Shown piece after piece: positions 19,075 through 27,827 of a DNA stretch of 64,000 nt. A program made the position numbers and the translations under genes. The notes below the pieces were generated by a model. It saw nothing but the letters and a program-made list of their open reading frames with translations, made no database searches and had not been told where the DNA came from. This DNA is from Christiangramia aestuarii (GTDB lineage: Bacteria > Bacteroidota > Bacteroidia > Flavobacteriales > Flavobacteriaceae), in NCBI RefSeq assembly GCF_009735585.1, contig NZ_VJVW01000003.1, forward strand, positions 62,001-126,000, given 5' to 3'. Positions within the stretch are counted from its first letter, which is position 1; each line of letters begins with the position of its first letter.

Positions 19075-20435
19075 TGAAAAGCTTAAATAAATTTTCACTC
19101 CTCTTTTTTTTAGGAGTGCTTCTATTATCCTGTGAAAAGGATAAACCTATTGAGGTTACCTCTGAAGATTACCATATGGCTGTGGATAAGTTAACCGAGA
19201 TCCAGGTCCATGATATCTTTTCACCACCGGTGTCCAGTAGGATATATGCCTATTCCAATATTGCGGCTTATGAAGCTATGAGAATAGGTGATAAAGATTA
19301 TAAAAGTCTGGCGGGACAGCTCACAGATTTTGAACCTGTTCCGACACCTGAAGATACCACAGGCTTAAATCCAAAAATAGCTTCTATAGTTGCATTTTAT
19401 GAAATAGGCAAGAAACTTATTTTTTCTGAGGACAGGTTGGTTCAATTCCGTGATAGCATCTTCAATAACTGGGAAAAACAGAATCCGGATAGTTTCCAGA
19501 AATCCAGGGATTATGGGCTTAAGGTAGCTGAGCATATCACTAATTGGATGAGCAAGGATAATTATGCCGAAACCAGGACCATGCCTAAGTTTTCCCTCTA
19601 TACAGATGATGAAAGCAGGTGGCAACCAACGCCGCCTTCCTATATGGATGGTATAGAACCACACTGGAGTAAAATAAGACCTTTTGTGATAAATTCTGCA
19701 AACCAGTTCAAGCCAGCACCACCTCCAGAATTTTCCATGGAACCAGGATCTGAATTTTACAAGGAACTCATGGAGGTTTATGAGGTAAAGCAGGAAATGA
19801 ACCAGTTAGGGGATAGCGATAAAAATGAAAAGCTTGAAATCGCGAAGTTCTGGGATTGCAATCCCTATGTTTCTACACAGAAGGGGCATTTAATGTTCGC
19901 TACAAAAAAGATCACTCCCGGAGGACACTGGATAGGAATTACCAAGATCGCCTGCCGAATGGACAACGCCGATTTTGATAAAACTGTCTACGCTTACACC
20001 AAGACCTCACTTGCCATTGCCGATGCCTTTATTAGTTGCTGGGATGAAAAATACAGGAGTAACCTGGTAAGGCCAGAAACGCTTATTAACAAATATGTAG
20101 ATGAATCCTGGTCGCCGGTATTACAGACACCTCCATTCCCCGAGTATACCAGTGGGCATTCGGTGGTTTCTGGAGCGGCTTCGGTGGTGCTTACAGATAT
20201 TTTCGGAGAGAACTTCAAATTTGAAGATGATACCGAGTTAACTTATGGGCTTCCCATCAGGAATTTCAATTCTTTCTACGAGGCTTCCAGGGAAGCTGCA
20301 AACAGTAGATTATACGGCGGTATCCATTACAGGTCGGCAATAGACGTAGGCCTGAAACAAGGGCTGGATCTGGGGAAATTCGTGGTTGGCAACCTGGAGT
20401 TGAAAGAAGATAAATCTGATCTTGCATCCAACTGA
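19074..20435 (+). CDS. Vanadium-dependent haloperoxidase / PAP2-superfamily lipoprotein
   Basis: 453 residues. Lipobox LLLSC near residue 20. The three vanadate/phosphate-site motifs are complete and correctly ordered: K326-x6-R333-P (KYRSNLVRPETL), TSGH with H362 (PEYTSGHSVVSGAA), and R412-x5-H418 (SRLYGGIH). These are the ligand and catalytic residues of vanadium haloperoxidases and acid phosphatases of the PAP2 superfamily. Whether it binds vanadate and oxidises halide, or is a phosphatase, cannot be decided from sequence. The start codon overlaps the stop of the third VCBS gene (TAATG), so it is translationally coupled to that cluster. Secreted haloperoxidase activity acting on a marine organic substrate is plausible (inference). 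Confidence 0.85.
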   Translation: MKSLNKFSLLFFLGVLLLSCEKDKPIEVTSEDYHMAVDKLTEIQVHDIFSPPVSSRIYAYSNIAAYEAMRIGDKDYKSLAGQLTDFEPVPTPEDTTGLNPKIASIVAFYEIGKKLIFSEDRLVQFRDSIFNNWEKQNPDSFQKSRDYGLKVAEHITNWMSKDNYAETRTMPKFSLYTDDESRWQPTPPSYMDGIEPHWSKIRPFVINSANQFKPAPPPEFSMEPGSEFYKELMEVYEVKQEMNQLGDSDKNEKLEIAKFWDCNPYVSTQKGHLMFATKKITPGGHWIGITKIACRMDNADFDKTVYAYTKTSLAIADAFISCWDEKYRSNLVRPETLINKYVDESWSPVLQTPPFPEYTSGHSVVSGAASVVLTDIFGENFKFEDDTELTYGLPIRNFNSFYEASREAANSRLYGGIHYRSAIDVGLKQGLDLGKFVVGNLELKEDKSDLASN

Positions 20436-20438
20436 TTT

Positions 20439-21359
20439 ATGAAAAAAGTTTTCCTGCTCCTTTTACTGATCGCTGTGGGCGCATTAGTTTGGTATCTTTT
20501 TATCAAGAAATATGATTACCAATTCGAAACAACCGCGAAATATGGTCCGGGAGCCGTATTTTATGAACTTACTGAATGGCGGAAATTCGGGCTTTCAGAA
20601 TCTGCGGAGAATATCAATACCGTAAGTAAAAATCCTTTCAGTTCCCTTAGACAACAAGTAAAGGTAGATAGCTCTTTAGTTTTGGAGATGGAATGGGAAA
20701 TTGAAAAGATTAACGATTCTACGACAAGCCTTAACTTAAATGTGTTATCCGAAAAAAATCAACTGGCCAATCGTTGGGATATTGTAAATCCATTCAGAAA
20801 AAGTCTGTATATAGATACCCTAAAGCAAAAAGTACTGGCCTTTAAAAAGGATCTGAAAGAGCATCAGCAAACCTATAGGATAAGTGATACCGCGGGACTT
20901 GCGAATACACCGGGAATGAAATGTATTTGCAGCACCTCCAGGAACATTCCGGTAAATTCGAAGGCAAATGAAATGATGCAAACTATTTCCCTGCTGGAAA
21001 ACTATATTATTAAGAACAGTCTGGAATTGAAAGGATATCCGATCCTAAAAGTGACCAAATGGGATAGGGAAAAGGATATTATAGATTTTGACTTCTGTTT
21101 TCCATTTGAAGAACAGACCGGTTTAAGTACTCCAGATAATTTAAGTTTAAAAAAATATCCCGCCCAGGAAGCCTTGAAATTGATCTTTAATGGCAACTAC
21201 CGGATTTCTCATATAGCATGGTACGATATTCTTTATAAGGCCCAGGAGAAAAATTTACAAACCACGGGATTGCCCATGGAAATGTATTATAATAACCCTA
21301 AGATCAATACCGACGAATTGAACTGGAAAGCAGAAATTTTCCTTCCAGTGGCAAAATAG
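20439..21359 (+). CDS. Membrane-anchored SRPBCC / GyrI-like effector-binding domain protein
   Basis: 306 residues. One N-terminal membrane segment (about residues 3-22, LLLLLIAVGALVWYLF) precedes an SRPBCC-like region (about 28-150) and a C-terminal GyrI/effector-binding-like region ending in YYNNPKINTDELNWKAEIFLPV, which matches the closing strand of that fold. No DNA-binding domain is present. It is 3 nt after the haloperoxidase-type gene and is the last gene of the operon. A ligand-binding role is inferred from the fold; the ligand is unknown. The domain assignment is by pattern and could be wrong in detail. Confidence 0.6.
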   Translation: MKKVFLLLLLIAVGALVWYLFIKKYDYQFETTAKYGPGAVFYELTEWRKFGLSESAENINTVSKNPFSSLRQQVKVDSSLVLEMEWEIEKINDSTTSLNLNVLSEKNQLANRWDIVNPFRKSLYIDTLKQKVLAFKKDLKEHQQTYRISDTAGLANTPGMKCICSTSRNIPVNSKANEMMQTISLLENYIIKNSLELKGYPILKVTKWDREKDIIDFDFCFPFEEQTGLSTPDNLSLKKYPAQEALKLIFNGNYRISHIAWYDILYKAQEKNLQTTGLPMEMYYNNPKINTDELNWKAEIFLPVAK

Positions 21360-21364
21360 TGGAA

Positions 21365-22237
21365 TTAAGGTACAGCGAGCTTTAGTTTTTCGGGTAGTAT
21401 TTTTATTTCGATTTCGGTTTCTTTTCCTATATATTCCCCGTCTATCTGGAAAGATACGGGTTTTTTGCAGTTGATCCTTGCCTCTTTTGCCTGGATTATC
21501 TCTACGAAATCCGGATCGAGGTCGGTTTCGTTTTTTAGTGTTTTCAGGATCTCTCCAAGACTAAGTTTTTTAAAAATAAGAATCTCGAAGATGCCATCAT
21601 CTGGCTTCCCCTTGGGGTTTACATTGGCTCCCGTACCATATTTATTTAAGTTGGCAAAGCCTAACAGCACTCCGGAAGCGTCCCTGGTCTCATTTTCGGT
21701 TTCTATGATAAAATGAAAAGGATATTCACTCTGGATCAAAGTAGGAATGGACTGAATCAAGTAACCGAACTTTCCCCGGATGGACGAATTCTCATAATTC
21801 CTTATAAGCTCAGCGTTAATCCCCAGGTCGCTCATATGCAGGCAAATGATATCATTTAGGCATAGCAGGTCAAGATCTATAAAATTGTCGCCCATGGCTA
21901 CTTTGAGCTGCTCGTCCAGTACTTCTGGGATATCAAAATTAACCGCCAGTCCATTAGCCGATCCTGCAGGCAGTATGCCCATACTCATGTCGAATTCCTT
22001 GATCGCTTCCGCAACAAGGTTTATAGTACCGTCCCCTCCGGCCACCAAAACCCTATCTATCTTATTATCTTTGATTTCGCTCTGAATCTTAGGGACATCC
22101 TCCTCTCCGGTAGTAGTATAAAGGTGAAAATTGAAGTTTTCGTTTTCGAGGTAAGTCTTTACCCGGGAAATGATTTTTTTCTTGTCTGTATTGCCCGCTA
22201 TGGGATTTACAATCAATAAAACTTCCTTAAAATTCAT
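21365..22237 (-). CDS. Diacylglycerol kinase-family lipid kinase (YegS/DgkB-like)
   Basis: About 290 residues from MNFKEVLLIVNPIAG; an ATG two codons earlier (22243) is possible. The nucleotide-binding motif GGDGT (residues 67-71) and GILPAGSANGLAVNF are the signatures of the DAGK catalytic domain; SFQIDGEYIGKETEIEI near the end is the usual C-terminal substrate-side segment. It phosphorylates diacylglycerol or a related lipid (sphingoid bases are possible in Bacteroidota) at the membrane. It is convergent with the SRPBCC gene (5-nt gap) and divergent from an App1-type phosphatase whose reaction would be the reverse. Confidence 0.88.
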   Translation of the reverse strand: MNFKEVLLIVNPIAGNTDKKKIISRVKTYLENENFNFHLYTTTGEEDVPKIQSEIKDNKIDRVLVAGGDGTINLVAEAIKEFDMSMGILPAGSANGLAVNFDIPEVLDEQLKVAMGDNFIDLDLLCLNDIICLHMSDLGINAELIRNYENSSIRGKFGYLIQSIPTLIQSEYPFHFIIETENETRDASGVLLGFANLNKYGTGANVNPKGKPDDGIFEILIFKKLSLGEILKTLKNETDLDPDFVEIIQAKEARINCKKPVSFQIDGEYIGKETEIEIKILPEKLKLAVP

Positions 22238-22308
22238 GTACATATCTTTATGGAACGCTTAAAAATAATTATTTTGGAATGAAGGAATTTTAAAAAAAGG
22301 CCAATATT

Positions 22309-23274
22309 TTGAAACTGGATCTTAAGTTGTACCGGGGATATGTTAACGATGAGGAATTGGTAGTCTTCGGTCATTTGTTCAAGTCTTGGGCACCAGATAA
22401 ATACAGTATAGATAAGAAAGGGATCAAACATGCTTATGCGATCCTGCATAAATTCAGGATCAAGCCTCTGGAGAATTTCGAGGTAAAACTGAAGTTCCGG
22501 GACCTGGAAGTAAGCACTAAAACCCAAGAGGACGGCTATTTTAGATTCACCATTCCTTATGAAGAAGATCTCGAGCCTGGCTGGCATGAATATGAGGTTA
22601 CCTGTAAAATGTACGATTTCGGAATGGTGGAGAAAGGGGAGCTGCTTAAGCCCTTTCCCAGCAAACTGGGGATTATATCAGACATTGATGACACCTTTCT
22701 AATTTCACACAGCAATAGTTTCTTCAAGAAGTTATATGTCATGCTTTCCAAGAACATCAATAAAAGGAAGGTTTTTGACGACGTGGTAAAGCACTACCGA
22801 CAATTAAGCAAAGCGGGGCAGGACGAAGCCCATTCTTCTAATTCTTTCTTTTTTGTTTCCAGCAGTGAATGGAACCTTTATGATTTTATTTCTGAGTTCG
22901 CCGACCTGCACGACCTTCCCAAAGCGGTAATTAAGCTGAAAAAGATCAAGACCGGTCTGCGCGACTTCGTAAAGTCGGGTAGGGGTAATCACGATCACAA
23001 ATTCATTAAGATCAAGGATATCATTTCCTTTTACCCGCATATAAAGTATGTCCTGCTGGGAGATGATTCGCAACATGATGCATATCTCTACGAGCGTATT
23101 TGCAAAACCTTTCCCATGAACATAAAAGCGGTCTATATAAGGCAAACCAAAAGTAAACAGAACGGAAAAGTTCAGAAGGTATTGGCCAACCTGGAAACAA
23201 TGAATATAAGTACCTGCTATTTTAGAGATAGCGAGAAGGCTATTCACCATTCAGAGCGAGAGCATCTTATATAA
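22309..23274 (+). CDS. App1-type phosphatidate phosphatase (DUF2183)
   Basis: 321 residues. LKLYRGYVNDEELVVFGHLF is the conserved N-terminal stretch of the family; GIISDIDDTFLISHS holds the HAD-type DxDxT nucleophile motif (D125, D127); SSSEWNLYDFISEF and KYVLLGDDSQHD provide later motifs of the App1 catalytic domain. Family members remove the phosphate of phosphatidate to give diacylglycerol. The start is TTG at 22309: no ATG precedes the conserved N-terminus, and an A-rich/GG stretch lies just upstream. Located divergently from the lipid kinase with a 65-nt intergenic region, suggesting joint control. Confidence 0.82.
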   Translation: MKLDLKLYRGYVNDEELVVFGHLFKSWAPDKYSIDKKGIKHAYAILHKFRIKPLENFEVKLKFRDLEVSTKTQEDGYFRFTIPYEEDLEPGWHEYEVTCKMYDFGMVEKGELLKPFPSKLGIISDIDDTFLISHSNSFFKKLYVMLSKNINKRKVFDDVVKHYRQLSKAGQDEAHSSNSFFFVSSSEWNLYDFISEFADLHDLPKAVIKLKKIKTGLRDFVKSGRGNHDHKFIKIKDIISFYPHIKYVLLGDDSQHDAYLYERICKTFPMNIKAVYIRQTKSKQNGKVQKVLANLETMNISTCYFRDSEKAIHHSEREHLI

Positions 23275-23303
23275 AAAAAGCCCCCTGTAAATTACAGAGG
23301 GCT
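23272..23303 (-). terminator. Terminator of the BNR propeller gene
   Basis: On the minus strand AGCCCTCTGTAA...TTACAGGGGGCT is followed by a run of T. It lies between the convergent App1 and BNR genes and has its T-tract on the BNR side. Confidence 0.75.
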
Positions 23304-23327
23304 ATTAATTAATTTAGTAAGCAATAT

Positions 23328-26300
23328 TTAATTCCCCAGTTCAAAGGTTTCAGTTTCCTTGAATATTGGTAGTTCCAGGCTTTCCATTTTATCACGATAG
23401 GCTGGCCAGTCTGTTTCAAAGAATTTATTAGTAGCTTCCAGAGCTGCTTTTACTTCTTTACGAGCATGGTCTATCAGGATCTCTTCGGTTCTGGTAAGGC
23501 CATTCTGTCTGGAACTTACATATCCCTCAGCTGTATTGATCCTTTTTTCTACCGTGTTTTCCCGGTTTCTTACAATTCCCTGTTTTTTACTTTCTTCACC
23601 TATATATAAGGCAATCAACTCATCGATCTTTTTGATGATCTCCTTGCTATCCTTGATCTCATCCTTAAATTTTGTTTTTCCTTCAGGTTGTTTTTTAAGG
23701 TCGGCCTGGAAATTATTGGCTGTACTTTTGCTTTCTACGAGCTGTTTTAGAGCACTGGCAGCCGTTTGCTGCATCGCTTCCAGTTCTTTAAGCGCTGAAT
23801 ATATTTCATTGATGTTTTCTTCGGAAACTTCCAGTCTCGGGTCGGTTTTCACCTCTATCATCTGTTCAGAAGTTAGATCACCATAGTGTAGTACCAGCCT
23901 GTATTTTCCAGGTTTAACATCAACACCTGAAGTCTCAGTCTTCTCCTCTTTCAGTTCACGGGAAAAGGAATCTGCGCCTTTTTCATTCAATTTCCACATC
24001 ATGGTGTGCAGCCCGGTAGTATCTGGAGCCTTTTCCCTTAGGGTACGTATCAGTCTTTCTCCATCGTATATCTTCAGTCTTATGGAATCCCATTTTACTT
24101 CTGAAGTTTCATTTTGTTCAACCTCCTCGTTATTCTCAGCCTCCGCAATGCTGTCCTTTTTCGGAAGTATTTCAGCAAAATAGGTGATCCTGGCGCCCAT
24201 TTTCCTGTTTTCACCCTGGTATAGGGCATCTGCACCAAAACGGCTGCCTGTAGGCTGCTGGGTAGCAGTATGGTAAGCGACCGGAGGTTCGAATAACTCC
24301 AGTTTTTGTTGGAGTACCTCAGGTTTCCCTGCAATTTCCCTAAATGGCCTTAGGTCATCCAGCACCCAGGCTGCTCTTCCAAAGGTGCCTATCACCAAGT
24401 CGTGCTCTCTTGGATGAATTACCAGGTCCTTAACCGGAACGGTAGGGAATCCGTTGGTGTATTTTTGCCAGTCTTTCCCGGCGTTGAAGGAAACATAAAG
24501 ACCATCATCGGTTCCCAGGAACATCAGGTTCTTTTCAACCGGATCTTCTACAATGCTCAGGGCGTAACTTTCGGCATCATTCTCATCTACGATCCTGGAC
24601 CAGGTTTTCCCATAGTTGGTAGTTCTATATACGTAGGGCGTATAATTAAATCTTCTATAATCATTTGCAACCAAAAGGGCTTCTCCCTTATTTTGGTTAG
24701 AGGCCTTGATCTGAACAATCCATGAGCCTTTAGGCAGGCCTGGAAAATTGCCTGAAACCTCGTTCCAGGATTTTCCGCCATCTGTGGTATAATGAACCCT
24801 GCCGTCATCTGTTCCAACCCACATCATGTCTTCTTCTACCTGGGACGGTTCAATGACCAGAATGGTAGTATAATTTTCGGCCCCGGTAGCATCTATGGTC
24901 AGGCCACCGCTTTCTTCCTGTTTTTGTTTTTCAGGATCGTTGGTGGTGAGGTCTGGGGAGATTACCTCCCAGGTAAGGCCTTTATCGGTGCTTTTATGCA
25001 CGAACTGGCTTCCGAAATAGATAGTATTGCTATCAAAAGGATCAATGTTTATGGCAGAATTCCAGTTGAAACGCAATTCAACTTCCGGATCTGGATGGGT
25101 GGGCTTTACCGTGTAGTTATTGCCGGTAAGATAATCGTACCTGCTCACATAGCCCTGCTGGCTCATGCTCCAGCCGTAACGACTGTCATCCTTGTCTGGA
25201 ACCACATCGAAACCATCACCGAAAGAGATCTCCTGCCAGTACGAATTTCTTATACCCTGGTCTTTCCAAACGTAAGCCGGGCCACGCCAGCTACCGTTAT
25301 CTTGCATTCCTCCATATACATTGTATGGAAATTCATTATCCACCGCGATATGATAGAACTGGGCCACAGGTAGGTTTGCCACAAACCTCCAGGTCTTTCC
25401 GGAGTCGTGGGTAATGTTCAATCCACCATCGTTACCATCCATCATAAAACTGCCATCCTCGGGATGTATCCACCAGGCATGGTGATCTGGATGAACGCCG
25501 TTATTTACGCCATAAGCCGGCATCAGGCTTTCGAAACTCTTACCTCCATCTTCTGAAACGTTTACATAGGTAAAAACCGTGTACAGCCTGTTCGCGTTTT
25601 GGGGATCCACAAAGAGATCGCTGTAATAGAACGGCCTGTTCCCGATCTCTTCTTTATCGTTGATCATTTTCCAGCTAAAGCCTCCATCTTCAGATTTGTA
25701 AAGGGCGTTCTTTTTAGATTCAACCAAGGCATATACAATATTTGAATTGCTTGGTGCAATGGCCAGGCCTATACGTCCCAGTTCTCCTTTTGGCAATCCA
25801 TCTTCAGCAGTTTTTTCAGTCCAGGTTTTTCCGCCATCATGGGTGATGAAAAGGCCGGAACCCTTACCGCCGGAATTAAAGAACCACGGATCCCTTTTAT
25901 GCTCCCACATAGCTGCGATAAGTTTATTGGGGTTGTTAGGATCCATCACCAGGTCTGCCGCACCGGTAAGTTTATTAGAATACAGTATCTTTTCCCAGGT
26001 TTGTCCACCATCTGTGGTTTTGTATACACCTCTTTCTTCATTGGCGCCCCAGGGAGAACCTATTGCGGCTACATAAACAATATCTGGATCTTTGGGGTGA
26101 ATGATCACCCTGTGAATATGCCTGGTCTTTTCAAGTCCCATCCTGGTCCAACTACGGCCGGCATCCAGGGATTTAAAGATCCCGTAACCACCATTCAGGC
26201 TATTTCTGGGGTTACCTTCACCGGTACCTGCCCAGACCACTGCCGGGTTTGATTGCTGGATCGCAACCGCCCCAATCGAAGCGGTCACCTGCTCATCGAA

Positions 26301-26537
26301 AACCGGGTCCCATTTTACTCCACCGCTGGTAGATTTCCATAATCCACCGGAGGCGGTCCCCACATACATGATATCGGGATTGCTGCTAACAACATCTATG
26401 GAAGTGACCCGGCCACTCATTCCTGCCGGACCAATATTCCTGGGTTTTTTATTCTTTAATAATGAAAGGTCTACATCCTGTCCTAAAACTGAAAAAGCGA
26501 TCAGAAATAGGGAAAGGCATAAGCTAATTTTTTTCAT
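23328..26537 (-). CDS. Large secreted sortilin/VPS10-type BNR beta-propeller protein
   Basis: 1069 residues with a cleavable signal peptide (ends FSVLGQD). Many Asp-box/BNR units are visible: SGGLWKSTSGGVKWD, GIFKSLDAGRSWTRMG, GVYKTTDGGQTWEKI, GLFITHDGGKTWTEK, ALYKSEDGGFSWKMI, VHYTTDGGKSWNEV, YVSFNAGKDWQKY. This is the tandem-propeller pattern of proteins often labelled glycosyl hydrolase, but no glycosidase active site can be recognised and sortilin-like binding is equally possible. The C-terminal ~300 residues are a different, charged region (KEEKTETSGVDVKPGKYRLV, then a helical segment). Single gene between a terminator on each side. Confidence 0.85.
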   Translation of the reverse strand: MKKISLCLSLFLIAFSVLGQDVDLSLLKNKKPRNIGPAGMSGRVTSIDVVSSNPDIMYVGTASGGLWKSTSGGVKWDPVFDEQVTASIGAVAIQQSNPAVVWAGTGEGNPRNSLNGGYGIFKSLDAGRSWTRMGLEKTRHIHRVIIHPKDPDIVYVAAIGSPWGANEERGVYKTTDGGQTWEKILYSNKLTGAADLVMDPNNPNKLIAAMWEHKRDPWFFNSGGKGSGLFITHDGGKTWTEKTAEDGLPKGELGRIGLAIAPSNSNIVYALVESKKNALYKSEDGGFSWKMINDKEEIGNRPFYYSDLFVDPQNANRLYTVFTYVNVSEDGGKSFESLMPAYGVNNGVHPDHHAWWIHPEDGSFMMDGNDGGLNITHDSGKTWRFVANLPVAQFYHIAVDNEFPYNVYGGMQDNGSWRGPAYVWKDQGIRNSYWQEISFGDGFDVVPDKDDSRYGWSMSQQGYVSRYDYLTGNNYTVKPTHPDPEVELRFNWNSAINIDPFDSNTIYFGSQFVHKSTDKGLTWEVISPDLTTNDPEKQKQEESGGLTIDATGAENYTTILVIEPSQVEEDMMWVGTDDGRVHYTTDGGKSWNEVSGNFPGLPKGSWIVQIKASNQNKGEALLVANDYRRFNYTPYVYRTTNYGKTWSRIVDENDAESYALSIVEDPVEKNLMFLGTDDGLYVSFNAGKDWQKYTNGFPTVPVKDLVIHPREHDLVIGTFGRAAWVLDDLRPFREIAGKPEVLQQKLELFEPPVAYHTATQQPTGSRFGADALYQGENRKMGARITYFAEILPKKDSIAEAENNEEVEQNETSEVKWDSIRLKIYDGERLIRTLREKAPDTTGLHTMMWKLNEKGADSFSRELKEEKTETSGVDVKPGKYRLVLHYGDLTSEQMIEVKTDPRLEVSEENINEIYSALKELEAMQQTAASALKQLVESKSTANNFQADLKKQPEGKTKFKDEIKDSKEIIKKIDELIALYIGEESKKQGIVRNRENTVEKRINTAEGYVSSRQNGLTRTEEILIDHARKEVKAALEATNKFFETDWPAYRDKMESLELPIFKETETFELGN

Positions 26538-26610
26538 GGGGTTTTATTGGAATTTAAATAAGCCTCCAAGATACAATTTTAGCTTAATTTCTTTTGTTTT
26601 GTAATTGCAT

Positions 26611-26645
26611 GAAAAAAGGGAAACCAGCAGGCTTCCCTTAATTTT
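26611..26645 (-). terminator. Terminator of the PRC-barrel operon
   Basis: Minus strand AAGGGAAGCC, TGCT loop, GGTTTCCCTT, then TTTTC: a 10-bp stem with one G-T pair 22 nt beyond the PRC gene stop. Confidence 0.7.
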
Positions 26646-26667
26646 CGGTAATATATAGAATGGTTAA

Positions 26668-27447
26668 TTAAAAACGCTTGCGGTGACGAAACTCTTCGCG
26701 ATCGTAAAAGTCGTCCTGGTGAGTTTTTCTTCTCAGTTTTTCCTCGATGCTCACTTCATCTTCGAAGCCAGACCTGTCATGATGCCAATTCTCCTCTTCA
26801 TCCAGGGTTCTTTCAGGAATAAACCTGTCGGTAGATCTATTATGCGGTTCCTGGTGGGTTAGCGGACTTTTCCTTTCGTCAGATTTATACTTAAGTTTTT
26901 CCTTTTCCCTGCGTATCCTGGCTTCGAGCTCGGTTTCTGAAGCATGAGTAGTGGAATCTACGTCATTACGATAGGCATCGCCAACGGTCTCCCTCCCGGA
27001 GAAATTCTTCCTTCTGTCATATGAATCCAGTACATGGTGTTCATATTCCCGGCTAGGTCCTGAACCTGAACGATATCTCTTGGTTTCAGCAAAAGTTTGA
27101 TAATCTATGGATTCTGTATATACATATTTATCTTCCAGGTTAATATCTATCAGGCCTATGGGAATTATAATATGATTTTCCCCGTCTTTATTGATGAACT
27201 CCTTGATCTGTGAATCTGCAGAGGCTGAATAAGGATCGTGTTTCGTATCTATAACGGCCTGGTCTACTTCCACATCGATGTAAACTACTTTTCCCAGATC
27301 CATATTGACCAATAGGTCATCAACCTTTCCAATAACTCTTTTATCCAGGTCTTTTACCTGCCATCCCCTAATATCGGAATCTTTAGAATTTACCTTATAG
27401 TCTTTCAATTCGCTCAGGTAATATAAATGTTTCTCTTTGGTACTCAT
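26668..27447 (-). CDS. PRC-barrel domain protein
   Basis: 259 residues, no signal peptide. The N-terminal half contains a PRC-barrel: LYYLSELKDYKVNSKDSDIR, GWQVKDLDKRVIGKVDDLLV and KVVYIDVEVDQ. The second half (from about residue 125) is charged and low in hydrophobics, rich in Arg, Glu, Asp and His, probably disordered. PRC-barrel proteins of this kind appear in stress-related contexts in Bacteroidota and near osmotic or membrane genes (family knowledge). Its small membrane-protein neighbour ends 12 nt upstream, so both are probably co-transcribed. Exact function unknown. Confidence 0.8.
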   Translation of the reverse strand: MSTKEKHLYYLSELKDYKVNSKDSDIRGWQVKDLDKRVIGKVDDLLVNMDLGKVVYIDVEVDQAVIDTKHDPYSASADSQIKEFINKDGENHIIIPIGLIDINLEDKYVYTESIDYQTFAETKRYRSGSGPSREYEHHVLDSYDRRKNFSGRETVGDAYRNDVDSTTHASETELEARIRREKEKLKYKSDERKSPLTHQEPHNRSTDRFIPERTLDEEENWHHDRSGFEDEVSIEEKLRRKTHQDDFYDREEFRHRKRF

Positions 27448-27459
27448 TTTATTGATCTT

Positions 27460-27657
27460 TTAAACGCTTGCATCTTCATCTTCAAAATAAATCGATCGAG
27501 GTGTAAGGTTGGTAATCTCTTCGATCTCTGTTTCTTCCATATCGTCGTTAGCTTCCGTACTTCCGTAGAAATAAAGGAATACCAGGACGACCAAAACCAC
27601 AATAAGAAATATCCATGGCCAGATGGGCTTCTTTTTTTCAATTCTGATATCAGCCAT
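27460..27657 (-). CDS. Small single-span membrane protein
   Basis: 65 residues. A charged cytoplasmic N-terminus (MADIRIEKKKPIWPW) leads into one membrane helix (IFLIVVLVVLVFLYFYG) and an acidic tail (DDMEETEIEEI). I do not recognise a family. An overlapping frame at 27444-27641 has no such composition and was left out. It precedes the PRC-barrel gene and is downstream of a dyad-symmetric candidate operator. Confidence 0.75.
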   Translation of the reverse strand: MADIRIEKKKPIWPWIFLIVVLVVLVFLYFYGSTEANDDMEETEIEEITNLTPRSIYFEDEDASV

Positions 27658-27691
27658 AATTCGACGATTTATTGGTTAACCTGAAACTAAA

Positions 27692-27711
27692 TTAGGAATA
27701 GGTATTCCTAA
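27692..27711. promoter_or_regulatory. Inverted repeat upstream of the small membrane protein/PRC operon
   Basis: TTAGGAATA-GG-TATTCCTAA: perfect 9-bp arms around 2 bp, 35 nt upstream of the start at 27657. A TAAATTTA sequence on the minus strand sits at its upstream edge and could be an imperfect -7 element. Candidate operator; the cognate regulator is not visible here. Confidence 0.45.
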
Positions 27712-27773
27712 ATTTATCCAATCTTAGTGTAAAGTATTGTTAATTAGTTTTTTGTTCGGCTTAGAGCAGGAAC

Positions 27774-27804
27774 AAAAAAAGCCGGGGGAACTATTCCCCG
27801 GCTT
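27774..27804 (-). terminator. Terminator of the dienelactone hydrolase gene
   Basis: Minus strand AAGCCGGGGAA-TAG-TTCCCCCGGCTT then TTTTTG: long GC-rich stem with T-tract 24 nt after the stop codon. Confidence 0.8.
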
Positions 27805-27827
27805 CATAAATATCTCCTCTAAAGGAA

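Noticed and set aside
24792-25373. 193-codon open frame on the + strand inside the BNR propeller gene
   Set aside because: It lies wholly antisense to a 1069-residue protein with clear repeats; it shows no recognisable domain, and such shadows are expected in long repeat-rich genes.
27444-27641. Alternative 65-codon frame overlapping the small membrane protein
   Set aside because: Lacks a start context and hydrophobic segment; the 27460-27657 frame has a coherent single-span topology.
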